Part shown: positions 37,521 through 50,009 of the stretch, piece after piece
Layout of the letters: each line of letters opens with the position of its first letter
Numbering within the stretch: the stretch's first letter is position 1
DNA from: Megaleporinus macrocephalus
Taxonomy: Eukaryota > Chordata > Actinopteri > Characiformes > Anostomidae
DNA: 64,000 bases
Assembly: GCA_021613375.1 (NCBI GenBank)
Contig: CM038704.1
Coordinates: 31,310,582 to 31,374,581, forward strand
Direction of reading: 5' to 3'
Notes under the pieces: generated by a model
Database searches by the model: none
Told to the model about the DNA's origin: nothing
Seen by the model: only the letters and a program-made list of their open reading frames with translations
Program-made: the position numbers and the translations under genes

Positions 37521-37680
37521 GACTTTGAGCTGTCCAGAGCGCAAGCAGGGGAAGAGGGCCTCCGGGGAGCTCTTGTCCTTTCTGGCCCCGTTTAGGAGTG
37601 TCTCTGAGGCAGCACAGAGATTAATGAAGCTGTGTTGACACGGCCCTCAACAGAAACTCTCTCTCGCTCTCCTATAGAGC
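37521..37680. promoter_or_regulatory. GC-rich unique block, candidate regulatory DNA
   Basis: A GC-richer island (ggcctccggggagctcttg, then agattaatgaagctgtg) in AT-rich DNA, without coding structure I trust. It contains a TTAAT homeodomain-type core near 37621. Conservation is untested. Confidence 0.2.
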
Positions 37681-38040
37681 ACACAGTCCATGCACCCGAC
37701 TCAAGCACTTACAATACACTCTAGCGAACGCCTGCCAGGACATATCTAGGAACAATACACACACTTATTTTGCTAAACATATCACTAATGATAAGTTTCT
37801 ATTCCACAGTAAAGGTGGCTGATGAATGAGAACTGAATCCAACTGCAGTTAGAAACAATTTTCAGAGAATGCAGTTAAGGACAGATCAAGTTAACTGGCA
37901 GAGATAACAAATTCAAAGATTTTTTTAGGAAAAATAGAAATAATAAATAATATCATCGCTGTCCAACGAAAACCATGTAGTCGATTTTAAGTTTTCTACA
38001 TCATTCAAACACGACAATAGGCATTTACATTGTGTGTAAA
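37681..38040. other. No recognised feature
   Basis: AT-rich, unique-looking sequence with no gene signal. Confidence 0.5.
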
Positions 38041-38165
38041 TTTCATGATGTATGGACCAATAGCTTGGGAAGAATTGTGGTTCCATTGATATACATTAAA
38101 AGTAAAGTATGTTTGTTGGTTTCTCTTGTAAAGTTGCAATTATAGAGAACTTTGTTTTTCAAGTA
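38041..38165. repeat. Dispersed repeat R5, copy 2
   Basis: Divergent counterpart of 26382-26525: 'gatgtatggaccaatagc', 'ggttccattgatatacatt', 'tctcttgtaaagttgc' in the same order. Confidence 0.55.
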
Positions 38166-40369
38166 TCAGCAATGATATAATGTTTAACCACCCACTATTA
38201 CAACCTCTATCATCAAGAGAAAACAGAGATGTCCATAATGTGGTGTTTAATGTAAAAATATGCTACAGTACGGAACAAAAATGCAATCCAACTTCTGATT
38301 CACACTGACTGTACTGTACACAAGTCAGAGGTTAGTCACAAGCTAAGTTTAGCTGGCTAGCTCATTAGCTGACTAGTTTATTAATCCTCACACAACACAA
38401 TTACTTTTAGTAACTGTTCTCTCATGATTACTTTATTCACAGTGTTTTACAATCAGACATTTATTTGCATTTTAACATTTGACATAAGGCTCAAACACAG
38501 AAACGCAGCGTGGTGGGCTACTCGCTGCCATGTAGATGCCATGATCTACTGCACTGTATGAAAAATCTGGGTAATTTTAATGAACATTATATTGTCTACA
38601 GAAAATAAATAATGACTAGAAACTAGCAGTAAAAACATACAATAGATGGCCTTAATATGATCTCTTATGGAACAGCATTTGTTTGGTTTTCTCTCAACAC
38701 TCTCCTGACTTTGTACCTTACTGTTTACATCATTAGCATAGCTACACTAACACAAGGTGTGAGTTGTTGGGTAAATAAATATCAATTTTCTTGAGTTTTT
38801 TCAAGTCCTGGTTACTGTTAGCTTTAAAACAGACTATGATGCTATCAATACTGTCTGTAAACATGCCATGTTGTCCTTTTTAATGATTCTGACTCAAGTA
38901 AACAGAGAAGTATGTCTCAAATCAACGCTTCTGCAATATCACACATTTATGTGGCAATGGGCCATATGGCAAAAATATAAGATTGTAATACTTTTTAGTT
39001 TTCTTAATTCTTAAAAACCTTAATGCAATAAAGCGCTAACTCTACACTATGCACTCTTTGTAAGGTGGATGCATTTGGGAATTTTTGACGATATCCACTA
39101 TATGATCAAAAAAGCATATTGTGACGTACTGTGTTGTAATTTATCATAACAACACACATTGCCATTTTGTCCAGGCCTAGATTTAAGTCATGCTTTCCTT
39201 TTATTTTTGGGATAGTAAATGAAAAAGACAGGAGAAAGCATACACACTTTACAAGGTAAGTGTATTAATTCTACACCAGGACAGAGCTAAAACACTCAGG
39301 AGGTGCCCTTGAACTTGGTGCAGTAAGACAATGGAGTCTGCTGCCTGCGGTCGTATTTACTACTACTCTCCAATGCCTCCATCTTGTGGTCAGAAAACAC
39401 CAGCCTCCAGCTGTCCACTCAAAGATTTAAAGCTCTTTCTATAAAGAGCTGTCTTTCCTGATGCCTAATCATTAGGTTCCAATATGAGAAAACCTTTTTT
39501 ACATTAAAATAAAGATCTTTTTTGACTTTTTAAATTTTTTTTAAATCTATTGCATGTATAATTATTCAGTAAAAAAAGCTTGTAAAAAAATGCTGTCCTG
39601 TATTTTCATTACAGCAGGAAGTGAGACTACATCACTGTTCTTCATGGCCACATGACAAGCAGTTAGATCCCATAGTTTTAAAGTAAATGTGTACCAAAGT
39701 CTGAAAATCAGTGTTTAACATTTAGAAATGTCACTACTAAAAAACATTTTTTTGCAAAGAAAACATTTTAATAAAAAATATAATAATTTTGTGTGTACAA
39801 CAGTTTAGAGTGTCTGTTAGTCAGATGCTGGTTGGTGTTGTTTTTACATTTGATAGGATTTTAAACGTTATGAATGTTTAGTTACAAAATGGTGATGTTT
39901 AATCATTTGTTTTCATAAAATAAACTTGTTAGTTTAAAGACTAAGTCTTAGACCAAAGTTAGTTTAAAGTTTGCTTTCAATTTTGACTTGTGGAATGTTC
40001 CATGTATTAAAGTCTGCATATATTTAGGATGCTTATTATATTTCTTTCCTTTCTTCTCCTCACTGTAGTAACAATACCTTGTATCTAAGAAATGAAAACT
40101 TTGGAGTAGAAGCTATTTTGGCCCTATTAATTATGTAATGTGCATATAATGTAAAGGGCAGCTGGAGACTAAAAAAAGCAAAAAAGAAAACGCATTTGTA
40201 TATTACGATATAAAAACATCCAGTCTTATGAAATTTAAATGATTAAAAAATCATTTTTGGATACCGAGTTTTGCTTCTATTACTTCAGACATTTATTAAT
40301 TTTTATGGCACACCGGCATTCATAGTCTCTCTAGTGCTGAAGGTTTTTGGCAGCTCTTTCTTGGCGTAC
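38166..40369. other. No supported gene
   Basis: AT-rich throughout, with A/T homopolymer runs. Nothing with splice or domain support. Confidence 0.5.
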
Positions 40370-40500
40370 AGTTAGCGTGTGTGAGGCTGTGGAGCTGCGC
40401 AGACCTGCTGAGTGAGGCTGCCGCCTGGCACACTGAGCGCTGTCAGCAAGCTGTCATGAGGATCAAGGCTCGAGGCAACATGGGATCATGGCCTGTCAAA
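40370..40500. promoter_or_regulatory. GC-rich unique island, candidate conserved element
   Basis: About 130 bp of GC-rich, non-repetitive DNA (gctgcgcagacctgctgagt; gctgccgcctggcacactga) sharply bounded by AT-rich DNA. There are no consensus splice sites and no long frame. It could be an enhancer or an untranslated exon. Confidence 0.3.
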
Positions 40501-43500
40501 CACCCTTTACATCAATCAGAGCGCTACGTGTAGAAAAAAGGACGACCATCGCAGTTTTGTTCCTGTGCTTCAGTTCAGCCCAGTTTAATTTAACTCTGTT
40601 AAAGTGTGTTTACTCTACAATTATTTGCCTTTTTTTATTTGATCATACAAAACAAAAAAAAATCCCTAAGAACTACAGTTAAGGTAACCTAGTTTGTCAA
40701 CAATTGTGTCTGTTTGCTACAATGTAACATACTTGAAATTAATTACATTTATTTTGAAGAAAGATGTTTGGCTTTTTGCTTTTCTCCCCAGTTCAGTCAT
40801 GGTCAGTAACACCCCCTAGCTGGGTCTCCCCCCATCACACAGTGCACCAAGCTGTAAGGCTGTATACTAGTATGTACTGAGACATATGAAGCATCACAGC
40901 ATCTTTCAGAAATGCAGAAAATGCAGTGTCACTGTAAAGTGCAATACGTTTGGAGGAGAACATTAACCGTCACTTCTGTTATATCAGCTAGCATCGCCCC
41001 ATCCTACCCATCTAGACTGAGCATGAGTAGTAGTGCTCTCTTGCACTCCCAGCTACAAATGGCATTAAGAACATAATGAGTTTGTAAGGGGCAAGATGAG
41101 TTTTTAAAAACAATTAGAAAAAGAAATCTGTCCATTCTTCACACCAAAACAGACGCTTTGATGGACATGAACCTGAATGAATATGGCAAGCAGTGCATTC
41201 TGACACATTTTAATACTGAAGTATCTGAAGAATTGGATATGTGGTTAACTGCAGGGAAGGAAAAAGTAATAACAGAAAAGAAAATTGACTTTTGCTAAAA
41301 TTAGCATAATGCTGGAAGTGTAACTCTTAAACGACAGATATAAAGTTTAGTATTCACATGTATGCATGAGAAATAGCTAATGCTTTAAAGCTAACCTGTA
41401 CACCACTGGATGATGTCCCAACCTCTACAGTAGGTCTTGTCTTTCTTCTCAGGGTGTACTGTCAGATAAATATATAAACTTTTGCTGTTTCAGGATTACT
41501 TATCAGTATTAGTATGAGCAATTGGGATACCAATACCTATGAGCAACACCACAAAGCAATGTACATGCACACCAGTGGACAGAACTTAACGACAAGGATG
41601 ATGAACAGCAGTAAAGTTGCTCATGGCAAAATCTGTTATCTTTTAGTAATCACTCATTGACTGCTGTGTAAGTGCTGTGTCACTCACAGTATCACTTACA
41701 GACTCTCGCCATAATGACTGCGTTTGGCCTTGATTTAGCTTTTGACTAGCATAGCTTGCCGCTAACCAGACTAGTGTTTCCACTAAACCTGCCTGCAGTG
41801 CGCCTCTACCGGTCAGCTGTATTACTCAACATCTCGTGGCTTGTTGCTTTAATCAAGCCGTAAAAAACAAAAAAATGTTGTCTGCTACTGGCAGCATGAA
41901 CATTGGTGATATTTACTAAACTTAGAGTCTGACACTCAGAGATATAAGCGTGAGTGAACGCTATGCAAGTATAAAACAAAACAATATATCTATATATTGT
42001 TCAGTTGTGTTTATATATATATCAAAGCTATCTGCCTTCTCAGTCTTGTCTTTAACAATGTGATCTAAGCACAACGCCTACATTCAGTATAATATACTCC
42101 TAACACTGTCACATTTTACAGCCCTGTTAAAACATACCTGAGTACACTTCTTTTTTTATTAGCAGGTGTCTGAAGATAACAAGCTGTTTATAAGTAATAC
42201 ATATTATGTATTAGAGTTCGTATACTCTATATCATACCTGGAATAAGGGCAGGAATATGCATTCATCACAAGCTGTTTGTAACAATAACTCATATATGTT
42301 CTGGCAGGGTCCCATTTTTAGCCACCTTGCATCAGATCATATTGCAGGTTAAGAAGATGGCCCTTTTCACTTGCCCTGTTGAGCAAGAGTGTGTTGACCT
42401 TTAAAAGTGAACCGTAATACAGGCATCCAAAGGACACTTAGGAAGGAGGCTGACTTCGTTTCATGTCATCATAGCATCTGTCACCAGCTCTTTTTCCTCA
42501 GGTACTGCTAGTGAGAGATCACTGATTTTAGCTTTTCAATGACTCCATTTCCAAAGGTGTTATGGGGTAAACAGACAGTCAAAGTTCAAACAAAGACATG
42601 GGATACCAAAGCCTATAATTTCAGCTATCCACTTCTTCAGGCAGACAATAAGTCTTTCCACCTCCTTTGTTTTGAGGGGATCTGCTAACGTTTGGTGACA
42701 TTGGAGACATACCATGGACTGTTGAAGAACTTAGGCATGATTGTCACATATAGCTGCAATCCATGTTAACACAGAATATAACATATACACAATAGAAATA
42801 TACACTGGTTTTGGTTGTTGCAAGAAATATTGAAAATTGAAAAAAAAATATTGCCAGAGATGATTTATTCTTAAATGCAGCTAATCATGACTCCAAGCAA
42901 TGGAAGGTTATATCTTAATAAGCACACATTTCCTTCAGATTTTGAAAGAACACTTATTTCAGGATTACAAGCATTTTAAAGGAAAAGTCAACATTTCAAC
43001 ATACAACATTAAAAAATATAATTATCATCACAATAATTTAAAAGGGCTGTTGCACCTGTATAGATAACAGCAATCAAGTTCAATACAGTTAGTAGATGTA
43101 AGGGGTTCTGCCCCCTGCTGTAATAAAAAAAGATATATATCGGCACACCTGAAACAAACACATTTAGAGTCCAACACGCCAGCGCTGCTGGAATACTCTA
43201 TTCTCCCATGTACAACACCTCTTTCAGATAAGCATAATTAGAAACAGTTTGTCACTCATTTGTGACAGTTTTCCACTATGACTGAATTCAGCTCTAGCCG
43301 AGGACTATTTACAGTACAGCATCAGCAAAGACCTCCATCTACTCACACACACACACAGACGCGTGCACATCACTTCTGGCTGAAGTCCAGCTGAGAGAAT
43401 GATGAATGCACAGCGTTCTCCTTGCTGGCATATTCCAATAAAACAAAACAGCGCCTTATTTCCAGCTGGCATGCACAGACACAAGCCTCATCGCTTTTTT

Positions 43501-44209
43501 GTCCCACCAATATTATTGAATAGGGTTCAGAATTCACCCACGAACACAGTCTGGCACAGGGACAGAAACATGGAATGAAGTTCACATGCTTCTACAGCAA
43601 GTAGTCAGACGTTTCTTCATTGTTTTGTATATGTTTGGTGTTGTTGGTGTAGAGTGGGACACAAAAAACACAGCATAGCACATAAGCAAATGCTCTTTTT
43701 CTGAACACAGCAGCAGGTAAGAACCACCGCCAGCACTGACTGCAACAGCAAGGATAGCAGGCAGGTCATTTCCTATTATACAACTCTGCTTGACAGTAGA
43801 TAGTACACTTACTCTAATTACCCCTCAGCCCAGCCCAATATAGCACATACAACACATGTACACATCGTCTAGCTAACAATAACATCTTACTTACAAGTTA
43901 AATACATTTTCTGTCATGTTTCTTTTACACATTAAGAGCCTGTAGAAGGATGCTATTATGCATAGATATGGAAACAGATATTTAGATTAATATTTAAAGG
44001 AATATTATTATATTAAAATTTATATGTTGATGCTGTTTAAAGCAAAAGCAAACCTAAACCAGTGTCCAAACATAAAAATACAAATCATTTGGTTATTTCT
44101 GTCCAACATAAACACTGTAATTTGTTATGTTATTTAAATGCACACATGCAATAACATGTTTCAATACATAGTAAGTTACACAACAAATCACATTTATCTC
44201 AAACCTGTA
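40501..44209. other. Long stretch without recognised genes
   Basis: AT-rich, mostly unique. A minus-strand open frame at 43370-43585 and others are short and unsupported. A small CA run is at about 43342-43357. Confidence 0.5.
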
Positions 44210-44690
44210 ATTTCACTAGGTGTGCGCAAACTTTTGTTTCTATCATCTTGTATCACTGCACTGCACTGTGTATCACAACCACTGTCAGGCCATTTCATTA
44301 GTTGCACATACTTGTATTCACTCGTTTCATCCATTTTATAAGCTTCACTTACCATATAGGAACACTTCTACCATTACAGACTGTAGTTCATCTGTTTCCC
44401 TTTGTTACTTTATTATTCCACCTTTACCCTGTCAGGACAGGACCTCCTCAGGACCACCAAAGAGCAGGTATTATTTTAGTGGTGGATGATTTTCAGCACT
44501 GCAGAGACACTGACATTGTGGAGGCATGTAAGGGTGTGTTGTGCTGGTATGAATAGATCAGACACAGTACTGGCTACAAAGATGCATAAAATTAGGGACA
44601 CTGTAGTATTTAATTATAGAACTACAATGTGAACCTATACGGCAAATGAACCTAATAAAATGGACAATGGGTGTAGAAACAACAAGGTGT
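44210..44690 (+). repeat. Dispersed repeat R1, copy 2
   Basis: A plus-orientation copy of the family at 12.5 and 62.9 kb, with ordered blocks cttcacttaccatatagg, acagactgtagttcatctg, aaagagcaggtattatttt, ttcagcactgcagagacact, gtgttgtgctggtatgaat. The end (cctaataaaatggacaatgg) is like the terminal word of the family. Overlapping short frames are shadows. Confidence 0.75.
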
Positions 44691-45350
44691 TCTTAATGAA
44701 GTTGCCAGTACATAGTAGAGTATACAGTAAGTGCCTGGTATATACTACACTAATCTACTAAACCCAGTGAGGCTACATGTTTCTGAGAATTGCTGACCAC
44801 TGCATTCAAAAACAATTCAATTGTGCCTTAGCATTGGGTTAAACATGCTAAACTGCAAAAAGAAGACAGATATAAAAATCAATCCCTCAGGAAGCTCATT
44901 ATTGTACACCATATAGAGAATGAGATACGCAGATGCAGGGTTTGTAAAACTAAGATCATGTGTTTAGGTTGCTGAGCTTGAAGACTGTAGGCTCTTGGCC
45001 ACACTGCATATGCTGGCTCAGCAACAGCCCATGGCGTTTATGTGAAGACCTAATCATAAACCTGAAAGCTTGCTGACACCTGCCTTCAGCGTGATTATGA
45101 TTGTTTTTTATTGCCTAATCATCCGAGCATTTGTTTCAGACATACTTCACATCACAATAATGGGCTAATTTTGCTGGCAAACACAACGTCAGCAAATTTA
45201 AGAAGGTACATTATAACACATACCTTCACCCGTCCATGTGTTTGTACCACAACGTACACCATCCAGACTAATCACACTGCAATATGAAATGTCAAAGGGT
45301 TTTTTTTTTCAAAAAGACTGGAGACAGTTCTAGCAATAACAAAATCTTCT
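44691..45350. other. No recognised feature
   Basis: AT-rich intergenic or intronic sequence. Confidence 0.5.
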
Positions 45351-45730
45351 ACAGTACTGTGCTAAAGTAAAATGCCACTATTTGTTTATTTAATTTCCAG
45401 CCGTTATGTTAAAATTTATAACTTTTTAGCTTTAGAAGAAAAAGCAGAGGCAGTACATGTAGCTTCAACAACTACATATAAAATCTAATTTTGAGTATTT
45501 ATTGTGTCTTCCCTTTGTCCTCATTGCAGCATCCATTCTTTTTCGGCAGGCTTTGCTGACGTCTTTCAGAGAAAACTGGAGAGATATTTTTCTACAACTC
45601 CAATGTTTAGTCTAAGAAGTTGGTTGCATTTTCTGCTTCTCCTGATCCAAATAATTCCGATTGCAAATGTAGATTTATCAGTACAACAAACTTTGCTCCA
45701 CACATCTTACATGTATAGTGTTGTTTTCTA
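45351..45730. mobile_element. Transposon remnant R3, copy 1
   Basis: Starts with the acagtactgtgctaaagt terminus and continues with words I associate with the 5' part of a fish Tc1-like element, including ttttctgcttctcctgatcc. A related, more decayed block is at 52797-52980. Coding capacity is lost. Confidence 0.5.
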
Positions 45731-47396
45731 GAGTACATTGTCCTGATTCCTCAGTGAGGGCTTTTCGACAGCTACATATCTTTCAGACCCACAGTATAAG
45801 GTTGTCTTCTCACAGTGGAGGGGTGGACAGCAACACCGGTGCATTTCAGATCTAAAGCAAAAGTCATGTCATGACGTCTTCCCCCTCTGGAGACTTTCTC
45901 TGGCTCTGTCCATTCTCCTCCACCACTCACAACTGCAGCTGATCAAGGACTCTATCAAGAATCCCATAAATAACGCCTTTGTTTTCTCTGTTAGTTTGCA
46001 AAGTCTCTTTAACTGTAACCAAGTTCTTTCATTTCAACCCTGACTTGTCTTTTTAAATGTTTTAATTATGGATGTACCTTCAACATTGCCTGCCTGTGTG
46101 TTGACCCCTGCCTGTTTGGACTCAAGAGTAATTGAAAACCCCAAATAAAGCCACTTTGCCCATGCAACCTGCTTCAGCCCTACTGTTACAAGTGGAGCTT
46201 GACTTTCTCTTTTAGGAAAAAAAAACAAAAATACATAATATACAAATAAACATAATTATAAGCCGTTTTTATAAAGTCCAATCTGTTAAATTGAAAGAAT
46301 ATTGAGATGATGTGATGATGAACGTGCTCTGACTTACATTCAATCAACAGAAATGTAATCAGACCAATCTTTTGTATATGACTGTATTTAGCATGTCTTA
46401 CTCATAGCTCAGAAAGTAAGTAAACACACGCTTTAAGCTGTCATTTGTGTTTAGAAGCAGAAAAGATGTCCTGAAGTGGACTTCTAATGTGCAGCCTTGA
46501 ACCTGCCGATAACAAATGTAACTGTACTTATTTGTGTAATTTAGTTTGTTTAGGGATCTTTAATTACACAATTACATTTAAATACTATAGCAACACTGTG
46601 GGACAGCTGGAATCCCTCCATCACTCAGACATATGCTTGCCAGATGCTAGCCAGCACAGCTGTCTGCTAGGTGACTGTTAGCTTCGCAGTGACACTGCAT
46701 TTGTGGCAGTTCGAGAAGATGCGGTGGTGCTTTACATGACATGCTGCTGTCAGTGTGATTGGCGAGAAGAAGAAAATCAGTCAAATAAAAAAACAAAACA
46801 AAAAAATAGTCTAGCTAAACATCAGCAACAACTCTGGACATCTATGGGTTAAAAGTATGTGTGAGGAGAAAAGTTCACAGTAAAAAAAGTTCATAAACCA
46901 CAGTCTCTGTGTCGGCTCAGCCTGAGGTGACTCCGGGGTTGTGGCTGAACTGTGACCCTGAATGCTTCAGTCGTGCTGGTTTCATTCTTCAACAGAGGTC
47001 TGGGAGGGGCCAAAAACTGAGCAGGAGCAATCAGGTGAGGAGGAGGCAGCCGTTACCGTAGGAACAGGGAAACAGTGGCTACACTGTTTCCCTGGAGCCA
47101 TGGGGCAAGAGGAATGTAGCAAAGCATTGTGGGGAAAAAAAACTCTTATTCACATTCCTTATCAGATAATTGCAAAATGTGCGAGGGGGTAGAGAGCATC
47201 GAGAAGGGCCACACTGTGCCAGAAGACTGTCACTTCTGTGATGTTTAGCAAAAGGAAGGAAAAGCACTGCAGCTACCCATTCCAGTTCTCACACAGTCAG
47301 GACATCCGCAACACATTCTCCTTTCAGCATATAAAAAAATTATACACTGCTTTCTATAGGAATCCTAGGCTCATAACTAAATTTTACATTCATATG
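45731..47396. other. No supported gene
   Basis: Mixed composition; 46900-47220 is GC-richer. Short open frames lack support. Confidence 0.45.
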
Positions 47397-48498
47397 CAGT
47401 GCATCTGGAAAGTATTCACAGCGCTTCACTTTGTTCACATTTTGGTATGTTACAGCTTTATTCCAAAATAAATAAAATGAAATCCACTTTTTCTCAAAAT
47501 TCTACACACAATATCCCATAACGACAAAGTGAAAAAGGTTTGTTAGATTTTTTTGCAATTTTATTTAACAAAAAAACCCAAAAAACTCACATGTATATAA
47601 GTATTCATAGCATTTGCTCAATACTTTGTTGAAGCACTTTGGCAGCAATTACAGTCTTAAGTCTTTTGGCAGTTTGATGCTACAAGCTTGGCACAGCTAT
47701 TTTTGGGCAGTTTCTCCCATTCTTCTTTGCAGAACCTCTCAAGCTCCATCAGGTTGGAATGGGAGTGTCAGTGTACAGCCATTTTCAAATCTCCAGAGAT
47801 GTTCAATTGGGTTTAAGTCTGAGCACTAGCTGGTCCACTCAAGAACATCAGCTCACAGAGCTGTCCCGAAGCCACTCCTTTGTTATCTTGGCTGTGTGCT
47901 TAGGGTTGTTGTCCTGTTGGAGGATGAACCTTTGCCTCAGTCTGAGGTTTTCCATGGTTTTCCACGTTCTGGAGCAGGTTTTCTTCAAGGATGTGTTTGT
48001 ATATTGCTGCACTCTTCTTCCCCATGACCCTGACTAGGCTCCCAGTTCCTGCTGCCAAAAAACAATCCCAAGGCATGACCCTGCAATCACCATGCTTCAC
48101 TGTAGGGATGGTATTGGCCAGGTAATGAACGATGGGATAGAATCCTGTCTCGGAGGTCTACAGGCAAGTCCTTGGACTTCATGACTTGGTTTGTGCTTTG
48201 ACATGTACTGTCAACTATGGGACCTTCCAGGTGTGTGACTTTCCAAATCATGTCCAATAAACTGGATTTCCCACAGGTGGACTCCAATCAAGTTGTGGAC
48301 ACAACTAAAGGATGATCAGTGAAAAGAGAAGCACCTGAGCTTAATTTTGAGTGTCATTGCAAAAACTGTGAATACTAATGTACATGTGAAAAAAAAAAAA
48401 ACTTTTTTCACTTTGTTATTATGGTTTAGTGTGTTACTATCCATTTCGGAATAAGGCTGTGACATAAAATGTGGGAAAAGTAAAGCATTTGCACTGTA
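47397..48498 (-). mobile_element. Internally deleted Tc1-like transposon with both ends
   Basis: The left end cagtgcatctggaaagtatt and the right end (ggaaaagtaaagcatttgca then ctgta) are inverted counterparts of a well-known fish Tc1 terminal repeat, extending about 70 bp inward with mismatches. The element is about 1.1 kb, against about 1.6 kb for complete relatives. A single large internal deletion lies near 48125, where sequence from the C-terminal half of the transposase abuts sequence from its N-terminus. It is oriented with the transposase on the minus strand. Confidence 0.85.
47890..48182 (-). pseudogene. Tc1 transposase remnant (N-terminus fused to C-terminal part)
   Basis: From an ATG at 48182 the minus strand reads MKSKDLPVDLRDRILSH, the start of the helix-turn-helix DNA-binding region of Tc1 transposases. 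The frame then jumps to a late part of the gene: around 48100-47900 it reads MKHGDCRVMPWDCF, FLAAGTG and ILEENLLQ, which correspond to the 'KHGGGSIM-WGCF' and downstream catalytic-domain region. The Gly run is mutated and the DDE residues upstream are deleted. It is non-functional. Confidence 0.8.
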
Positions 48499-49504
48499 TT
48501 TTTTGCTCAATATATTAATATATATATAAAGATTTATGCTGTCGGGTAGAACAATGGCCCACAGACCACAATATCACAATAAAATCCACTTAGAATTTGC
48601 ATCTGCTTAGAATTTAGCGCAACAAACACCAGAATGCTAGTGCAGATCACAGCAGCTACAAATTAATAGCTCACTAAAAACTGCTTCTGTGAAAGTTTCT
48701 TAACATGTTAACACATTGTCTACGGAACAGGTCTACAGTTGTTTGCCCTTTTTTTCTTTTTCTTTTCTAAACACTAAACCGCCTGCCTCACACTTAGCGC
48801 TTCTGTAGCCACGAACGCCCGTCCTCTCTGATGGCTTATAAACTCTTGCAAGCATGTGATCAATAACGGTTTGCCAGTGTTTTATCCAAGACACGGCATG
48901 AATTACTACACTGTGATTATACTTCAGGTTTAAGTAGTGTTAAACTGGCAGCAAGTACTAAAAAGAAGTGTGGGAGCACAAACAGTTGAAAAATGGCCAC
49001 TTCCATTCTCCACAGAGTTCTTACACCTTGACTGCTCTTTCCTCTACTCCTCCTCTAACTGCAACAGGCTACTCTCACCGTCTGGTATTCAGACTAGCAT
49101 TGACCTTTTCCAGTGACCATCAGCACATGTTTACTTCTAATCTATTTTGAAGCTATTTATACAATACATACTTACGTGTTACATTTGCTATGAAAATCCC
49201 ATTAATAAGATGACCTCAGAATAAATAGTTAAAGAATAAATATCCTCCTGCACAGACTTCTGTCTGAAAAATTAACAACTTCACTGTAAAACAACACATT
49301 TTGCTTTGCTGGCCATGCTGCATTGTTTCTGTACAGCTGCAGCAAGCATGAACACACAACTGAAGCAAAGATAAGCTGCTAAAATCATGTACACAATACA
49401 ATTCAATGGCATTTTTCATTTGTGGCAACTTAAAACTGACCTTTAAAAGAAAGGGCTGCAAAAACGTCCTGCTTTGACAACTATAATCAGGTGTGCACAG
49501 TAGG
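48499..49504. other. No recognised feature
   Basis: AT-rich; small frames only. Confidence 0.5.
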
Positions 49505-49680
49505 AGTGGTCTATATGGCCCTACAATAATATCATGATATTTCATGGTATTTTTGCGATAACAATACTCTTGGTGATATGATAAAACATTGATTTAAAAA
49601 AAAAATCAAGAATACACAATTGCAACAAAATGAAAATGAATTTTTATTATTGCATACGATATGATATGGCACACCCTAAC
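49505..49680. mobile_element. hAT-type MITE, copy A
   Basis: Ends in acgatatgatatggcacacc cta, and the interior has cgatatt/atcatgatat words typical of small hAT-derived MITEs. Its twin lies 230 bp further on in the same orientation. Confidence 0.5.
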
Positions 49681-49905
49681 TGAGATATTAAAAAATACAA
49701 GAATTCATCAGATTGTAACAGAAGTTAATGATCCATAATGATACTAAATAATGCCCTCCAAATATCTCCATATATCCAGGACTGAAGTAAAATGATATTG
49801 GACAGATAAAATCTGTCACTAGTAGAAATATAATGGGAAATGAGAAACGTGTAAATTGTTCTTTTGCTAAAAACAGTAAAAAAAGTAGTACCCTGATGTG
49901 ATAAT

Positions 49906-50009
49906 TAGGGATGGGTGATATGACACAATATTTCAGGTTATAATATTGTTCACGATATTCAAAAATGTTGGCGATATTATTGTGTACGATACGATATGGC
50001 ACACCCTTA
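49906..50009. mobile_element. hAT-type MITE, copy B
   Basis: Begins tagggatgggtgatatg and ends cgatatggcacaccctta; these are imperfect inverses. The right end is nearly identical to that of copy A. Confidence 0.6.

Noticed and set aside
37168..37638. 156-codon + strand frame, the longest not in a recognised repeat or transposon
   Set aside because: Its middle passes through GGTACA-type repeat sequence, the composition is uneven, the start lacks context and no domain is visible. A chance frame is the simplest reading, though it would be worth a database search.
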